Source of the DNA: a candidate division FCPU426 bacterium
GTDB taxonomy: Bacteria > Oederibacteriota > JAAXVQ01 > JAUVAV01
Assembly: GCA_030591525.1 (NCBI GenBank)
Contig: JAUVAV010000013.1
Location: 1-64,000, forward strand
Length of the DNA stretch: 64,000 nt
Reading direction: 5' to 3'
Part shown: piece after piece, positions 8,445-17,988 of the stretch
Layout of the letters: each line of letters starts with the position of its first letter
How positions within the stretch are numbered: position 1 is the first letter of the stretch
Translations under genes and position numbers: made by a program
Notes under the pieces: generated by a model
What the model was told of the DNA's origin: nothing
Seen by the model: the letters and a program-made list of their open reading frames with translations, nothing else
Database searches by the model: none

Positions 8445-8631
8445 ATAACACAACTTTGATTTAAGAAAAATAACCGGCATTGCTTTTAGAAATAGAAAAT
8501 TTGATGTTTTGTTTTCTGTTTTTCTTTGGTAAACTATAAAACGCATTAAATCAAATTATTGTGTTTGGTGAACAGGGATGATACTTGAAATATCTTGAAA
8601 TTTAATACTTATTAAGGGGGGTGAGCAACAT

Positions 8632-8742
8632 ATGAAATTAATAAACCATGCAAAAAGACCAGAGGCTTTTAAGCCTGGAGATAAACGGTATACCGGAGAG
8701 AAGCTAGAGCCAATCAGGCTTTGTTTGCGTTTAGACTTGTAA
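8632..8742 (+). CDS. Possible small ORF, 36 residues, in the leader of the next gene
   Basis: ATG 8632 follows a strong G-rich ribosome site (AAGGGGGGTGA) and the frame runs 36 codons to a TAA. The product is basic and has no recognisable motif. It overlaps two short palindromes (AGGC/GCCT at 8663-8676, CGGTATACCG at 8686-8695), so the region may instead be a structured RNA leader. I cannot decide between them. Confidence 0.25.
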   Translation: MKLINHAKRPEAFKPGDKRYTGEKLEPIRLCLRLDL

Positions 8743-8823
8743 AGTGGAATTTTGGCCTTTAGGCCGGGGAGATTTATTTCGTGGTTAGTTGTTATTAAAA
8801 AACCGAAAAGGGGAATGATATTC

Positions 8824-9957
8824 ATGAGAAAAAATATTTTATGCTTAGGACTTTGTGTCGCTATATTAGCGTTAGCTAATACGGCATCAGCAAGAAGAGC
8901 AAGAGTTTTTGACGATACTAAAACCACATTTGGATGGAAAATCTATTCTGATAAACAAGCTGAGACTAAATTGGAAGTTGTGCCCGGATATAAAAAGGCG
9001 AGGGCTATACAGATGGGTTATAAATTTAATGACAGCGCGTGGATCGCGTTAGTGAAGGAAAAATCTGTAGCTTTGGAAAAGAATGAGGGAATAGAATGGG
9101 CGTATAACGGCTCCGGCGCTGTGGTTAATTTAAGGCTTAAGCTCCAGGATATGAAGGGAGTGGTTTTTGGCTATACGGTTCCAACCGGAACAGAGGTTAA
9201 GGACTGGAAGAAAATTGTGATTCCGCGTTCTAAATTTGTTTACCTTTGGGGCGGCGAGGGGGCAGGCTCCATGAATTGGAATAGTATAAAAAAAATGGAG
9301 ATAACTCTGGATGTTGATAAAATACAGGACGCAAAATATGTATTAACCAAGCATAAACCGGGGACGTTAGCTATTTCGAAAATACGGATAGTGAAAGTCT
9401 CTAGTTACGTATCATCTCCCATAAGTTTGGGTGAAAAGAAGAAGACTAGCGGAAAAAAGGTCAAGGGGGGTTATCTGATCGATTCCCTGACTTCAACCAA
9501 GGAGTGGTCAAGCGCCAGCGATCAGGATGGAAAATGTCAACTTTCTTCCTCTCGTGTTGTGGTTGGGAAAAAAACCATAAAATCCTTAAAGGCAGAGTAT
9601 GACTTTGGTAAAAAAGGCGCTTGGAATGCCATCATAAAGTCGACGAATTTTAATTTGAGTAAAATGAAGTTTATTAGATTTTGGTATAAAGGAAAAGGCG
9701 GGGAACATAAATTGGTTTTTAAGATTGTTGATAAGGAAGGAAAGATATTTGGATATACTATCGAGACTGCGACAAATATTAATAAATGGCAAAGTGTTAT
9801 TGCTGCTAAGGAAGATATGCAATACCTGTATGGGGGAGCCGGCCCGGGAGAGTTGGATTTAGCTAATATTAAAAAAATTGAATTCACAATTGAGAAAAAA
9901 GATCAAAAAAGCACTAAAGGCATAATTCATTTTCGTTGGTTAATGTATAAAACATAA
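8824..9957 (+). CDS. Secreted protein with two LWGG-type CBM-like domains
   Basis: 377 residues from ATG 8824, with AGGGGA 8-9 nt upstream; the ORF-track start at 8752 would precede the signal peptide with unlikely residues. Signal peptide MRKNILCLGLCVAILAL, cleavage near ASA-RR. Two similar beta-sandwich domains follow (about 25-200, 215-377). Each has W.(I/S)(Y/A)SD near the start, a G..(I/V)...T.(V/I)..W stretch, then YL(W/Y)GG at residues about 139 and 333. They resemble CBM11/CIA30-like carbohydrate-binding folds. No catalytic domain is present. The same spacing of the two signatures occurs in the protein at 13207. A polysaccharide-binding or surface-layer role is inferred. Confidence 0.7.
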   Translation: MRKNILCLGLCVAILALANTASARRARVFDDTKTTFGWKIYSDKQAETKLEVVPGYKKARAIQMGYKFNDSAWIALVKEKSVALEKNEGIEWAYNGSGAVVNLRLKLQDMKGVVFGYTVPTGTEVKDWKKIVIPRSKFVYLWGGEGAGSMNWNSIKKMEITLDVDKIQDAKYVLTKHKPGTLAISKIRIVKVSSYVSSPISLGEKKKTSGKKVKGGYLIDSLTSTKEWSSASDQDGKCQLSSSRVVVGKKTIKSLKAEYDFGKKGAWNAIIKSTNFNLSKMKFIRFWYKGKGGEHKLVFKIVDKEGKIFGYTIETATNINKWQSVIAAKEDMQYLYGGAGPGELDLANIKKIEFTIEKKDQKSTKGIIHFRWLMYKT

Positions 9958-10104
9958 ATTTTTTAGCACCTCGTTTTTGTGGAGTAGAATTAGCAAAGGG
10001 AAGCACATCGTCTGCTTTTGAAAAAAGTAAAGTTTGTATTAAAGAGTACAGGAATTTCATGTTTTCTAAAATAGAGATGAAAGGCCTGGGGGGAGAAAGA
10101 ATTT

Positions 10105-12072
10105 ATGAGAGGATTTAAAATATTTTGGCAGGTAGGATCTTTTGCTCTGTTTTGTTTGTTTTGTTGCTCGGCTATTTCGGCTAAAACTATTTTACCTACC
10201 CGGGATATTACTGATTCGCAAGCCGGATGGGAAATTTTTAACGACAGCAATAGTTTTGTTGAAATTAATACCGTTGCGGATGGGGTCAAGGATAAAGTGC
10301 TTAAATTATCCTATGATATGGGAACCGGATCATGGGTTTCATGCAAAAGCCAACAATTTAATCCTTATATTAATTTTCAGATTCTAGGTGATGCCTTGGA
10401 GTTTTACTACCGCGGCGATGGTTTGGAAAATAAGGTTGCGGTTGAATTGCAGGATATCAATAAGGTGGTTTATAAACCTAAACCTCTGGTGGGTGATATT
10501 TCGACGAAAAGCACGGAATGGAGATTAATATCCCTCCCGTTTTCCTGTTTTGAATTCGCCTATGATCTTTCCATACCAGATGGTGAACCTCAACCGGAAG
10601 ATGCTGATTTGGCATGGAGTAGTATTAAAAAAATCGGGTTTACAATTGAGCCGGTTGCCGGCGGAGCGGGAAGTCTGGCCATTGACGAATTGTGTATAAC
10701 AGCAGCGAACACAACAATTACGGCTAAAATACTGGTGGACAATTGTGAAAAGGATGATTGGAATAATTTGGATAGTGGTGTGGGAAAGTTGGGAGACGCT
10801 GATGTAAGCCGGGTGGAAAGTCCGGCGCCCTATGAAGGGAAATTTTGCCGGAAAATAGAGACGAATTCATGTACTCAATTATACAATGGGATGTGGGAAG
10901 AAATCTATTATGATAGTTTAAGTACAACGGCGCTGGATATTAGTCCCTATTCATATTTATCCTTCTATATTCAAGCTCCTGGCCCCGTACTTGAAGAAGA
11001 TATTTTATTGGAATTTAAGGATAATTTGCTTAATAAAAAAGAAATTTTAATAAAAAATTATACAGCAAGTGGAAACATTCCGGTAGGGGGTTGGGAACAG
11101 GTAATGGTTCCAATGGATGTTTTTTCCGATTCGCCCGTTGATTTAACCGATATGGGTGAATTGGTTTTTCTTATCCCGGAAGATACTATTATCTATATAG
11201 ATGATATCTCTTTTTCTGCTGTTGCCAGGACGAATTACGTCCTGGATACAATGGATACAGGCTATGAAAATTCTTCATGGAACAGTTGCTATCCGGAGGA
11301 AACGAATAAAACCACGGTTTGTCTTTCTACGGTCAGCGGGCAAAAGGGGAACGCTATTCAGTTGAATTACAAATTTCCCAATAATGCAGCCGGTGAGTGG
11401 GCGAACATGTATCGGAGTTTTGAATTAAATGTGCTCGAAGATAACGCAGATGCCTTCCAATTCGAGTACAAGGGATCCGGAGGCAGAAATGACCTGGAAT
11501 TTAAGATTATTGATGACAATGATACGATCCACCGTTTTGTTCTTAATGAAGTTACGGATACTAATGATGTCTGGCAAACCCTTACTGTGCTATTTGACGA
11601 CATGAGTTATTTTGCCGGCACGGATAAAATATTCAATTTTAAGCATGTTTCTCGGGTGGAGTTCGTTGTTTCCAAAGGCCTAGGAGGTATGGGTGATGTT
11701 TATTTAAATAATATCCAGTATTTAAAACGTCCTGATTTTTCTAAAAATTTTCCTTTGGACCGGCTGATTGAAAATTTCGAGATTGATTATAACCCCTTTT
11801 CGCCACAAAGCGGCACACCAAATTCTCAGGCAACCTTTAGTTTCGTCCTCAGCGAACCGGCTGAGGTATGGATGAAATTCTATGATCTTGCGGGCCATAC
11901 TATTTTAAAATTGGAAGCTGGCCGGCTGTCTTCCGGTGCCCAATCCATTGTCTGGGACGGGCTGGATCGCAATAACAAATTAGTTCGCAACGGACTTTAT
12001 TTATATCAATTCGTGGCCAAAGGACAAAATACTACTCAAAAAATAAAGAATATTATTGGGGTTATACGCTAA
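10105..12072 (+). CDS. Secreted multi-CBM protein with FlgD-type C-terminal domain (cargo 2)
   Basis: 655 residues, signal peptide MRGFKIFWQVGSFALFCLFC then S-A-I-S-A. Three CBM-like modules are visible: about 30-200 (D..AGWEIFND), 205-370 (ILVDNCEKDDW) and 375-545 (YVLDTMDTGYEN). Each ends with a strand such as S(L/I)AIDEL or VYLNNIQYL. A FlgD/T9SS-type Ig domain closes it at about 558-655: YNPFSPQ, (Y)DLAGHTIL, IVWDGLDRNNKLVRNGLY.Y and IIGVIR. The next gene is a PorV homologue. No catalytic residues are evident, so a binding or scaffold role is likely. Confidence 0.72.
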   Translation: MRGFKIFWQVGSFALFCLFCCSAISAKTILPTRDITDSQAGWEIFNDSNSFVEINTVADGVKDKVLKLSYDMGTGSWVSCKSQQFNPYINFQILGDALEFYYRGDGLENKVAVELQDINKVVYKPKPLVGDISTKSTEWRLISLPFSCFEFAYDLSIPDGEPQPEDADLAWSSIKKIGFTIEPVAGGAGSLAIDELCITAANTTITAKILVDNCEKDDWNNLDSGVGKLGDADVSRVESPAPYEGKFCRKIETNSCTQLYNGMWEEIYYDSLSTTALDISPYSYLSFYIQAPGPVLEEDILLEFKDNLLNKKEILIKNYTASGNIPVGGWEQVMVPMDVFSDSPVDLTDMGELVFLIPEDTIIYIDDISFSAVARTNYVLDTMDTGYENSSWNSCYPEETNKTTVCLSTVSGQKGNAIQLNYKFPNNAAGEWANMYRSFELNVLEDNADAFQFEYKGSGGRNDLEFKIIDDNDTIHRFVLNEVTDTNDVWQTLTVLFDDMSYFAGTDKIFNFKHVSRVEFVVSKGLGGMGDVYLNNIQYLKRPDFSKNFPLDRLIENFEIDYNPFSPQSGTPNSQATFSFVLSEPAEVWMKFYDLAGHTILKLEAGRLSSGAQSIVWDGLDRNNKLVRNGLYLYQFVAKGQNTTQKIKNIIGVIR

Positions 12073-12127
12073 CTTAAGTTTACACTTTAGAGAGGCGGTA
12101 TCATAATTAAAATTTTCATAATATTTT

Positions 12128-12154
12128 GTCATTCCGGCGAAAGCCGGAATCCAG
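12128..12154. repeat. Short dispersed palindrome, GTCATTCC family
   Basis: GTCATTCCGGC followed by GCCGGAATCCAG forms a hairpin. The gap 12073-12296 holds nothing else I recognise. Related copies are at 28986-29079, 41408-41497, inside 48012-48172, and in degenerate form near 60520-60597. Confidence 0.6.
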
Positions 12155-12296
12155 AAAATTATTTTAATATAAGCAATATGCGTCCTGAATCCTGAATTAA
12201 GTCCGGGATAACAACCTTGAAAAGCTATTATGACACAATCTGAGAAAAGGGATTCTGGGGTTTTTAAATTAAATCATTATCTAGGGGGAAGGCCTT

Positions 12297-13166
12297 GTGA
12301 GACAAAGGTATAGTTGTTTTTTAAATTCGTTAATTATATTAACAATATTAATTCCAGGGATTTGTTTGGCAGGGGCTTTTGATCCCATAGCCGTCAATGC
12401 CAGGGCCTGGGGCATGGGCAGCGCCTACACTGCGGTGGCTGAGGATCCCACTGCCGTCTATTGGAATCCCGCCGGCCTGGCCGGTGTCCGGCGTCCGGCA
12501 GCAGCCATAACCCATCTTGATATCCAAACCCTAGGCCTGCTTTCTTATGACCAAATCGCTTATGCCCAGCCCTTTGTTTTCAACAATACTATTGGGGTTT
12601 CATGGTCCAGAATGGGAACCACTAACCAGGTTGCATTTTTAGATTATGCGGAACATACTATTATCCTTTCATACCAGCAGTCCGTATGGGATGCCCTCTC
12701 GCTAGGTTTGAATATGAAGGTCTTTCAAGTCCAATATGACAAGGCCGCCGGCGGATTTGGTATCGATATAGGCGCACGCTATACCTTTTTGCCGAAATTA
12801 GTTATTGCGCTGATGGCTGAAAATCTAAATTACCCGGAAATATACTGGATCACGGGCGCGTATGACCGGCTCCCAATTAATCTCCGGCTGGGTTTGGCCG
12901 GCTATATTGACAAACATACAATTTTAGCTCTGGATGGAGATCGCCTTCTGGATAATAATCCCCAGGTTCATTTTGGAGTTGAGCGCTGGTTTTTTAATCA
13001 TGTTCTGGCTTTGCGGGCGGGGACAATTTATTTATCCATGGAGAATCATTTTTCAATCTCAGGAGGGTTGGGTGTAAAAATATTATTTATGGAATTAAGC
13101 TATGCCTATGCCAGCCACCTTGATCTTGATGGAAATCACATCCTGAGTCTGAATTGGGAATTTTGA
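12297..13166 (+). CDS. PorV/UPF0164-family outer-membrane protein (2)
   Basis: 289 residues from GTG 12297, placed by the upstream GGGGGAAGG. Signal peptide to about residue 24 (ICLAG-AFDP). The family signature is clear: R(A)WGMGSAYTAVAEDPTAVYWNPAGLAG. The remainder alternates polar and hydrophobic residues as in a barrel (FGVERWFFNHVLALRAG near the end), and the last residue is Phe, as in classical outer-membrane proteins. It lacks the OmpA domain of the first PorV. It follows a FlgD-domain protein and may carry or anchor it, by analogy with PorV in type IX secretion. Confidence 0.82.
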   Translation: MRQRYSCFLNSLIILTILIPGICLAGAFDPIAVNARAWGMGSAYTAVAEDPTAVYWNPAGLAGVRRPAAAITHLDIQTLGLLSYDQIAYAQPFVFNNTIGVSWSRMGTTNQVAFLDYAEHTIILSYQQSVWDALSLGLNMKVFQVQYDKAAGGFGIDIGARYTFLPKLVIALMAENLNYPEIYWITGAYDRLPINLRLGLAGYIDKHTILALDGDRLLDNNPQVHFGVERWFFNHVLALRAGTIYLSMENHFSISGGLGVKILFMELSYAYASHLDLDGNHILSLNWEF

Positions 13167-13206
13167 TTTAAGTGGAAAAAGCACAAAAATACAAAGAGGT
13201 GTATGA

Positions 13207-16200
13207 ATGAAAAAAAAATGGATGTGCGTTTTGTGTTTCAGTATAATGGTATTTTGTTTGGTGGGACCATCCATAGCTGGAAATATTCTTGTTGATAAAA
13301 CCAATACTTCAGAAGGATGGTTAGTCTATAAAGATAACGACGCAAAGGGTACGGTTATGGTAACTACTGGACCGAATAGCGCTATGTCGGCATTGGAATT
13401 GAAGTTCGACCTAACCAGAGGTAATTGGGTCGCCTGGGGTAAGAAGGTGCCGGGAGGATTGCCGAACATGCAAGGTTTAAGCTTTAATTATAAAGGGAAG
13501 GGGCACTCTAATTTGGAAATAAAAGTTGTCCATGCGGATGGTGCGACTTTTGGAGTTAAAATCCCCGGGGGGACCAACGTTACCGACTGGTACAACATTG
13601 TTATTCCCATTGAGAAATTCGATTATCTTTGGGGCGGTGCAACCAACGTTTTAAACCCTGGAAGCATAACCAAACTTGAGCTGGGAGTATCAGTAATCGG
13701 CGATGGTGGGCCGGGATATATTCTGGTATCCAATATTCAGTATTCGACGGATAAAGGAGTGAAATTGCTTTTACCGAAAGGTAAGGCAATAAAAGAAAAA
13801 AAACAGCTTAAAGATGACACTTGGCCCGGGCCGGGGCCGGTTGAAATAGGCTCTAAAGATGATTGGGAGGTATTTATTGACAGAGGTGCTTCCATGAAGC
13901 TGGTTATTAGCGAAGGTCCGGACGAAAAACAAAAAGCTATTAAAGCGGACTTTACCTGGGGGCCGCGTGAAATTCCGGGCAAGCGGAAACAAACCGGCAA
14001 CTGGGTGGCATTTCTTAAGAGTATAGGACGCGATTTATCTGAAATGAGAAATCTAATACTTGTTTATAGAACTACCGGCGCTGTGGCTAATTTGGAAATT
14101 AAAATCAAGGATCAGCATGGTGCCACTTGTGGCAAGATTTTACCGGGTGGAAGTTCGAAGACTACATGGACAAGACTGGCTATTTATCGTTCGGATTTTA
14201 AATATTTATGGGGAGGGGATGGAACTGGAAAATTCGATTGGGACCATGTCAAGGTTTTAGAAATAGCCCTCTCACGCACAGATGATCCGCGCGATAATGG
14301 GACGATTGCCATCGGCAATATTAACTTTGTAAGCGCGGTCTCTACCTCGCTGGCTTTAAAAGGACGCAGCCCAGCGGTTAAAACCGGCAAAATGCCTTCG
14401 GTGCCTAAAAGCAAGCTCGTTATTGATGATTTTGCCGACTTAAATCCAGCCAATAGATATTATATTGTTTCCGGAGATGATTCAAGTCTTAGCCTTGCTT
14501 CTTCACGCATAACTTTTTCTGCTGATTATTCAATGCGTATGCGTTACGTTTTTAATTCATCCCGCCCAACCGGATCATGGGTGGAAGCGCAGCGGTATTT
14601 TTCTCCGGACTTGGACTGGACAGGCGTAGAAAGCGTGAAAATATGGGTTAAAGGCGATGCCTCAAATAATATCTTTAGATTTGCTCTTACTGACGGCGAG
14701 GGAAATATTTGGGTGTGCGATAACCAGAAAGTTCTAGCCTCAACGGACTGGTATTTAGTTAATATGCCGATAGAAAATTTTGTGATGTACAAGGACCTTT
14801 ATCGGGGGGGAAAGTCTAAGGAAAATAGTAAAAAACATCTGCACGCAATCAAAAAGATGGGCATTGGGATTGTAAGCCAGCCGAATAGAAGCAGTTCAAA
14901 CCAGGGTGAGATTTTTGTTGAAAAACTATATTTAACCGGAAAAGGAGTTAATCCGGACCGGGCCGTACCGCTTTTTGACAAGCCGCCGGTTGGCATTGCC
15001 GTGCCGCTCAAAAATTGGAATATCGGTGGAACTTCCGAAACTCTTTTGGAGAAATATCCGACGATTGGGAGCAATTTAACCCAGGAATTAAAATTCAAGC
15101 TGAATGGGAATTTTGAAAAATTCAGCCTATTGGGTGAGATTTGTATGAAATCGACATTTGGCAACGACGATGACGGTTTTCGTACCAAGGCTGCGGATAT
15201 GAGCGGAACGAATGCCAGCGTGACTATATTGAATCCCGTGGACGGTATAAGTAATATTATAATAGGAAATCTCTGGTTTGATTCATCTCAGCATATTTTT
15301 TCGTATGATAACCTCTATGGAGTATGGGGATTCACCGGAGCAATAGTGGAAGGATGGATCGACAGGCTTCACCACCGTACTTATTTTTTAAAGCACGCGC
15401 CGGATTCATATACATTGGCCGGTCATTATGCCATGGATGTGCATAATTTTAACATCAACCTTATCGGTACTTATTATAACCAGGCACCGTTTATTCAGTC
15501 CGCCACCAGGCTGGAGGATGATGATAAAGCTTTATTTCTGGATTTATCCCAGAAAATCATAATTTCTGATGTTTTTGATGCAGTGATTAGATTGCAGGCC
15601 GGATATGATTGGTATCAGAAGTACTGGAACGCGAGTACGCAAACAGAAATCGACGAACGTTCCGGAGGGAGCTATCTGGAAGGGGAACTGAATTTCTCAG
15701 AACTATCCAATATATTTTGGCCGGGAGTATCGTTAACCGGTAAATACCGCTATGTCGAGCCGGATTATAAACCCGCTTTTCGCCGGGATCCTGGTTATTG
15801 GGATATTGAATATGCCGACCAGAAAGGATATAATCTTCGTTTTTACCAAAAAGTTGCCGGCGCCTTTTTCTCGGCTGAGTACGATAAAATCGATCGGATA
15901 TCGAATTTTGATCAATGCCGCGAGCGGACCTTGCTGTCTATCGGGTATAATGACTGGTCAGCACTGGATATTACCCTTACCCAGGAATTTGTGACCAAGA
16001 TATACCATTATATTGATGCCCGTTACATTTATAATGGCCAGCCGGCTATCTTGAATGAAGATAAGCGTGAAAATATCACTACCTTATACCTGTCGTATCA
16101 TCTGGGAAGAGCTTTTGCTATTTCCGAATGGCTGCAATTTAAAGACATACTGCAATTTGAAAATAATGAAGAATATACGGAGATGATAGCTGTCACCCGG

Positions 16201-16350
16201 GTTTCATATTCGCCTGCCCCGAATATTTCTTTCTCGTTGGAAAATAAATTCAGCCGTTATGGACGTAAAAATGATATTCCAACGATTGATCCTAATGATC
16301 CTTATTCGATATATGAATATACGAGAGCAAGGATTGACCTTACTTTCTAG
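13207..16350 (+). CDS. Secreted CBM-like modules fused to an outer-membrane beta-barrel
   Basis: 1047 residues, signal peptide to about residue 25 (PSIAG-NILV), RBS GAGGTG 5 nt before ATG 13207. Two LWGG-type CBM-like domains have their signatures at about residues 140 and 332, the same spacing as in the protein at 8824. A third CBM-like module spans about 404-580 (LVIDDFADL). From about 600 to 1047 the sequence alternates aromatic and polar residues in strand-length steps (ELKFKLNGNFEKFSLLGE and so on) and ends RIDLTF, with the terminal Phe of barrel proteins. So the binding modules are probably displayed on a barrel anchored in the outer membrane. Ligand unknown. Confidence 0.72.
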   Translation: MKKKWMCVLCFSIMVFCLVGPSIAGNILVDKTNTSEGWLVYKDNDAKGTVMVTTGPNSAMSALELKFDLTRGNWVAWGKKVPGGLPNMQGLSFNYKGKGHSNLEIKVVHADGATFGVKIPGGTNVTDWYNIVIPIEKFDYLWGGATNVLNPGSITKLELGVSVIGDGGPGYILVSNIQYSTDKGVKLLLPKGKAIKEKKQLKDDTWPGPGPVEIGSKDDWEVFIDRGASMKLVISEGPDEKQKAIKADFTWGPREIPGKRKQTGNWVAFLKSIGRDLSEMRNLILVYRTTGAVANLEIKIKDQHGATCGKILPGGSSKTTWTRLAIYRSDFKYLWGGDGTGKFDWDHVKVLEIALSRTDDPRDNGTIAIGNINFVSAVSTSLALKGRSPAVKTGKMPSVPKSKLVIDDFADLNPANRYYIVSGDDSSLSLASSRITFSADYSMRMRYVFNSSRPTGSWVEAQRYFSPDLDWTGVESVKIWVKGDASNNIFRFALTDGEGNIWVCDNQKVLASTDWYLVNMPIENFVMYKDLYRGGKSKENSKKHLHAIKKMGIGIVSQPNRSSSNQGEIFVEKLYLTGKGVNPDRAVPLFDKPPVGIAVPLKNWNIGGTSETLLEKYPTIGSNLTQELKFKLNGNFEKFSLLGEICMKSTFGNDDDGFRTKAADMSGTNASVTILNPVDGISNIIIGNLWFDSSQHIFSYDNLYGVWGFTGAIVEGWIDRLHHRTYFLKHAPDSYTLAGHYAMDVHNFNINLIGTYYNQAPFIQSATRLEDDDKALFLDLSQKIIISDVFDAVIRLQAGYDWYQKYWNASTQTEIDERSGGSYLEGELNFSELSNIFWPGVSLTGKYRYVEPDYKPAFRRDPGYWDIEYADQKGYNLRFYQKVAGAFFSAEYDKIDRISNFDQCRERTLLSIGYNDWSALDITLTQEFVTKIYHYIDARYIYNGQPAILNEDKRENITTLYLSYHLGRAFAISEWLQFKDILQFENNEEYTEMIAVTRVSYSPAPNISFSLENKFSRYGRKNDIPTIDPNDPYSIYEYTRARIDLTF

Positions 16351-16366
16351 AAAAAGGCTGAATATT

Positions 16367-17971
16367 ATGCGTCTTTTCTTTTTATCAAAATATTTTCGGG
16401 TTATTAGCTTGGCTCTAATCGTAAGCCTGTCAATACTGACGAAACTGGCTTGGGCGGCTCCTACCATGCAGGCGTTGAATCAATGCGATACGCATGAGTG
16501 GTATGCAGAGCCGGAACTTTATGGGAGTGAAGTTACTACGACTATTAGTTATGGTTCTTATCACGAAAGAAAGTCAACGCAGGCCGGATTTAATGTTACT
16601 GGCGGTAATAATTGGGCTTGTATTCGGACAGATCATTATTTTGCTCCGGAAATTTGGAATAATGTAACCCAGATTGAAATGGAAATTTATATTGAGAGCG
16701 AAGATATTAATGCTAAGCACATCGAAATGCAACTGCTTGACATTGATGGAAACGAGATGAAAAAACCGATAGCTACGGGAATTATCAAAAACAGTTGGCA
16801 AAACGTTCCTTGGCCGGTAGATTTAACCTCTGCTGCTCAAGTGGCGAAAATCATACTTATTCCCGGCAACCTGCAAAATGGGGATATAATCTATTTCAGG
16901 AATATGTGTTTGATCCACAGCAGTGGGCCTGATACAACTTGGGATACTTTTGAGGCGCCGAGTTATAAATGGCTGGGAAGTGAAGATTTCGCTCCATGGC
17001 ACCCAGTAACAAGTGGTTATCCAAGAAATGAACCGATTTCTCACAAGCAGACCTATAATAGTTCCGCCGGTGCACTCTATATCCCCTGGGATGCCAGCCT
17101 TGATGCCGCGGTTTCGGCTAAGATGGAAACAGTCGATCTGCATGGTTTCGCTTTTACAGGATTTGACAGGATAAGGGCGCAGGTGCGGAGTGATCGAACT
17201 GATGCACCGATTTTTATTGGCTTCTGGGACGGCACTTGGGCTCAAACTTCGTCGCAAAATGTAAGCGCGGTGGATACCTGGCAACTTTTGGAGTGGGAGC
17301 TTCCCGGGGGAATAACTTGGGGCAATTTACAATCATTTATGTTTATGGTCGATACTACGGCGGGCGGTACGGGAGATGTGTATATAGATGCCATAGATTT
17401 TTTCCTATATCATACTCCGACTGTTACACTTTCTCCCAGTATAACTCCTACTCCTTCCCATAGTGCGACATTCACCCATACTCCTACTAATACACCCTCC
17501 CCCACAATATCTCCCACTCCGACAATAAGCCAAACGTATACTTCATCGCCTACTATCAGCCCGACTGGTACCATAACTTTAACTAGTACAATAAGTCCTA
17601 CCAACACTATTACACCAACGATTACCATAACCAATACTCTTTATCCCACCACAACCCTAACGCCGACAATTGCCGCGGACTGGGGCGTAGACCAGGTCCG
17701 GATAGGGCGGAATAGCTTTAATCCAGCCCGGGGAGAGAGTCTGGACATGCAGGTGGATGTTAAAAAGCAGGGAAAACTGAGGGTTACCATTTACAGCCGA
17801 ACGGGCAAGAAAATTGACGACCTGGTAAATCAGGAGACCGGCCCGGGTGTTGTATCCCTGGTATGGAATGGAAAGACTTCCAGCGGGGAGGAAGTGTCCA
17901 GCGGAGTATATATTGTTTTTATTGATGCTCCGGATCAACAAGTTAAGCGTGTGATTGCAGTAATCAAATAA
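16367..17971 (+). CDS. Secreted CBM-like protein with Thr/Pro linker and FlgD-type domain (cargo 3)
   Basis: 534 residues from ATG 16367. The ORF-track start at 16259 lies inside the barrel gene and lacks a signal peptide in place; from 16367 a good signal peptide ends at KLAWA. Two CBM-like modules occupy about 25-185 and 190-345. A linker of about 85 residues made almost wholly of Thr, Pro, Ser and Ile follows (TPTPS, TNTPSPTIS). The C-terminal FlgD-type Ig domain (436-534) has NSFNPARGE, LVWNGKTSSGEEVSSGVY and VIAVIK. The CBM part is nearly identical at DNA level to the gene at 19083 in long stretches. A PorV gene starts 17 bp after its stop. Confidence 0.75.
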   Translation: MRLFFLSKYFRVISLALIVSLSILTKLAWAAPTMQALNQCDTHEWYAEPELYGSEVTTTISYGSYHERKSTQAGFNVTGGNNWACIRTDHYFAPEIWNNVTQIEMEIYIESEDINAKHIEMQLLDIDGNEMKKPIATGIIKNSWQNVPWPVDLTSAAQVAKIILIPGNLQNGDIIYFRNMCLIHSSGPDTTWDTFEAPSYKWLGSEDFAPWHPVTSGYPRNEPISHKQTYNSSAGALYIPWDASLDAAVSAKMETVDLHGFAFTGFDRIRAQVRSDRTDAPIFIGFWDGTWAQTSSQNVSAVDTWQLLEWELPGGITWGNLQSFMFMVDTTAGGTGDVYIDAIDFFLYHTPTVTLSPSITPTPSHSATFTHTPTNTPSPTISPTPTISQTYTSSPTISPTGTITLTSTISPTNTITPTITITNTLYPTTTLTPTIAADWGVDQVRIGRNSFNPARGESLDMQVDVKKQGKLRVTIYSRTGKKIDDLVNQETGPGVVSLVWNGKTSSGEEVSSGVYIVFIDAPDQQVKRVIAVIK

Positions 17972-17988
17972 ATAGAGACTGAATACCT

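Noticed and set aside
10018-10046. Promoter TTGAAA... before the gene at 10105
   Set aside because: No -10 box at 16-18 bp; the nearest TATTAA is only 13 bp away.
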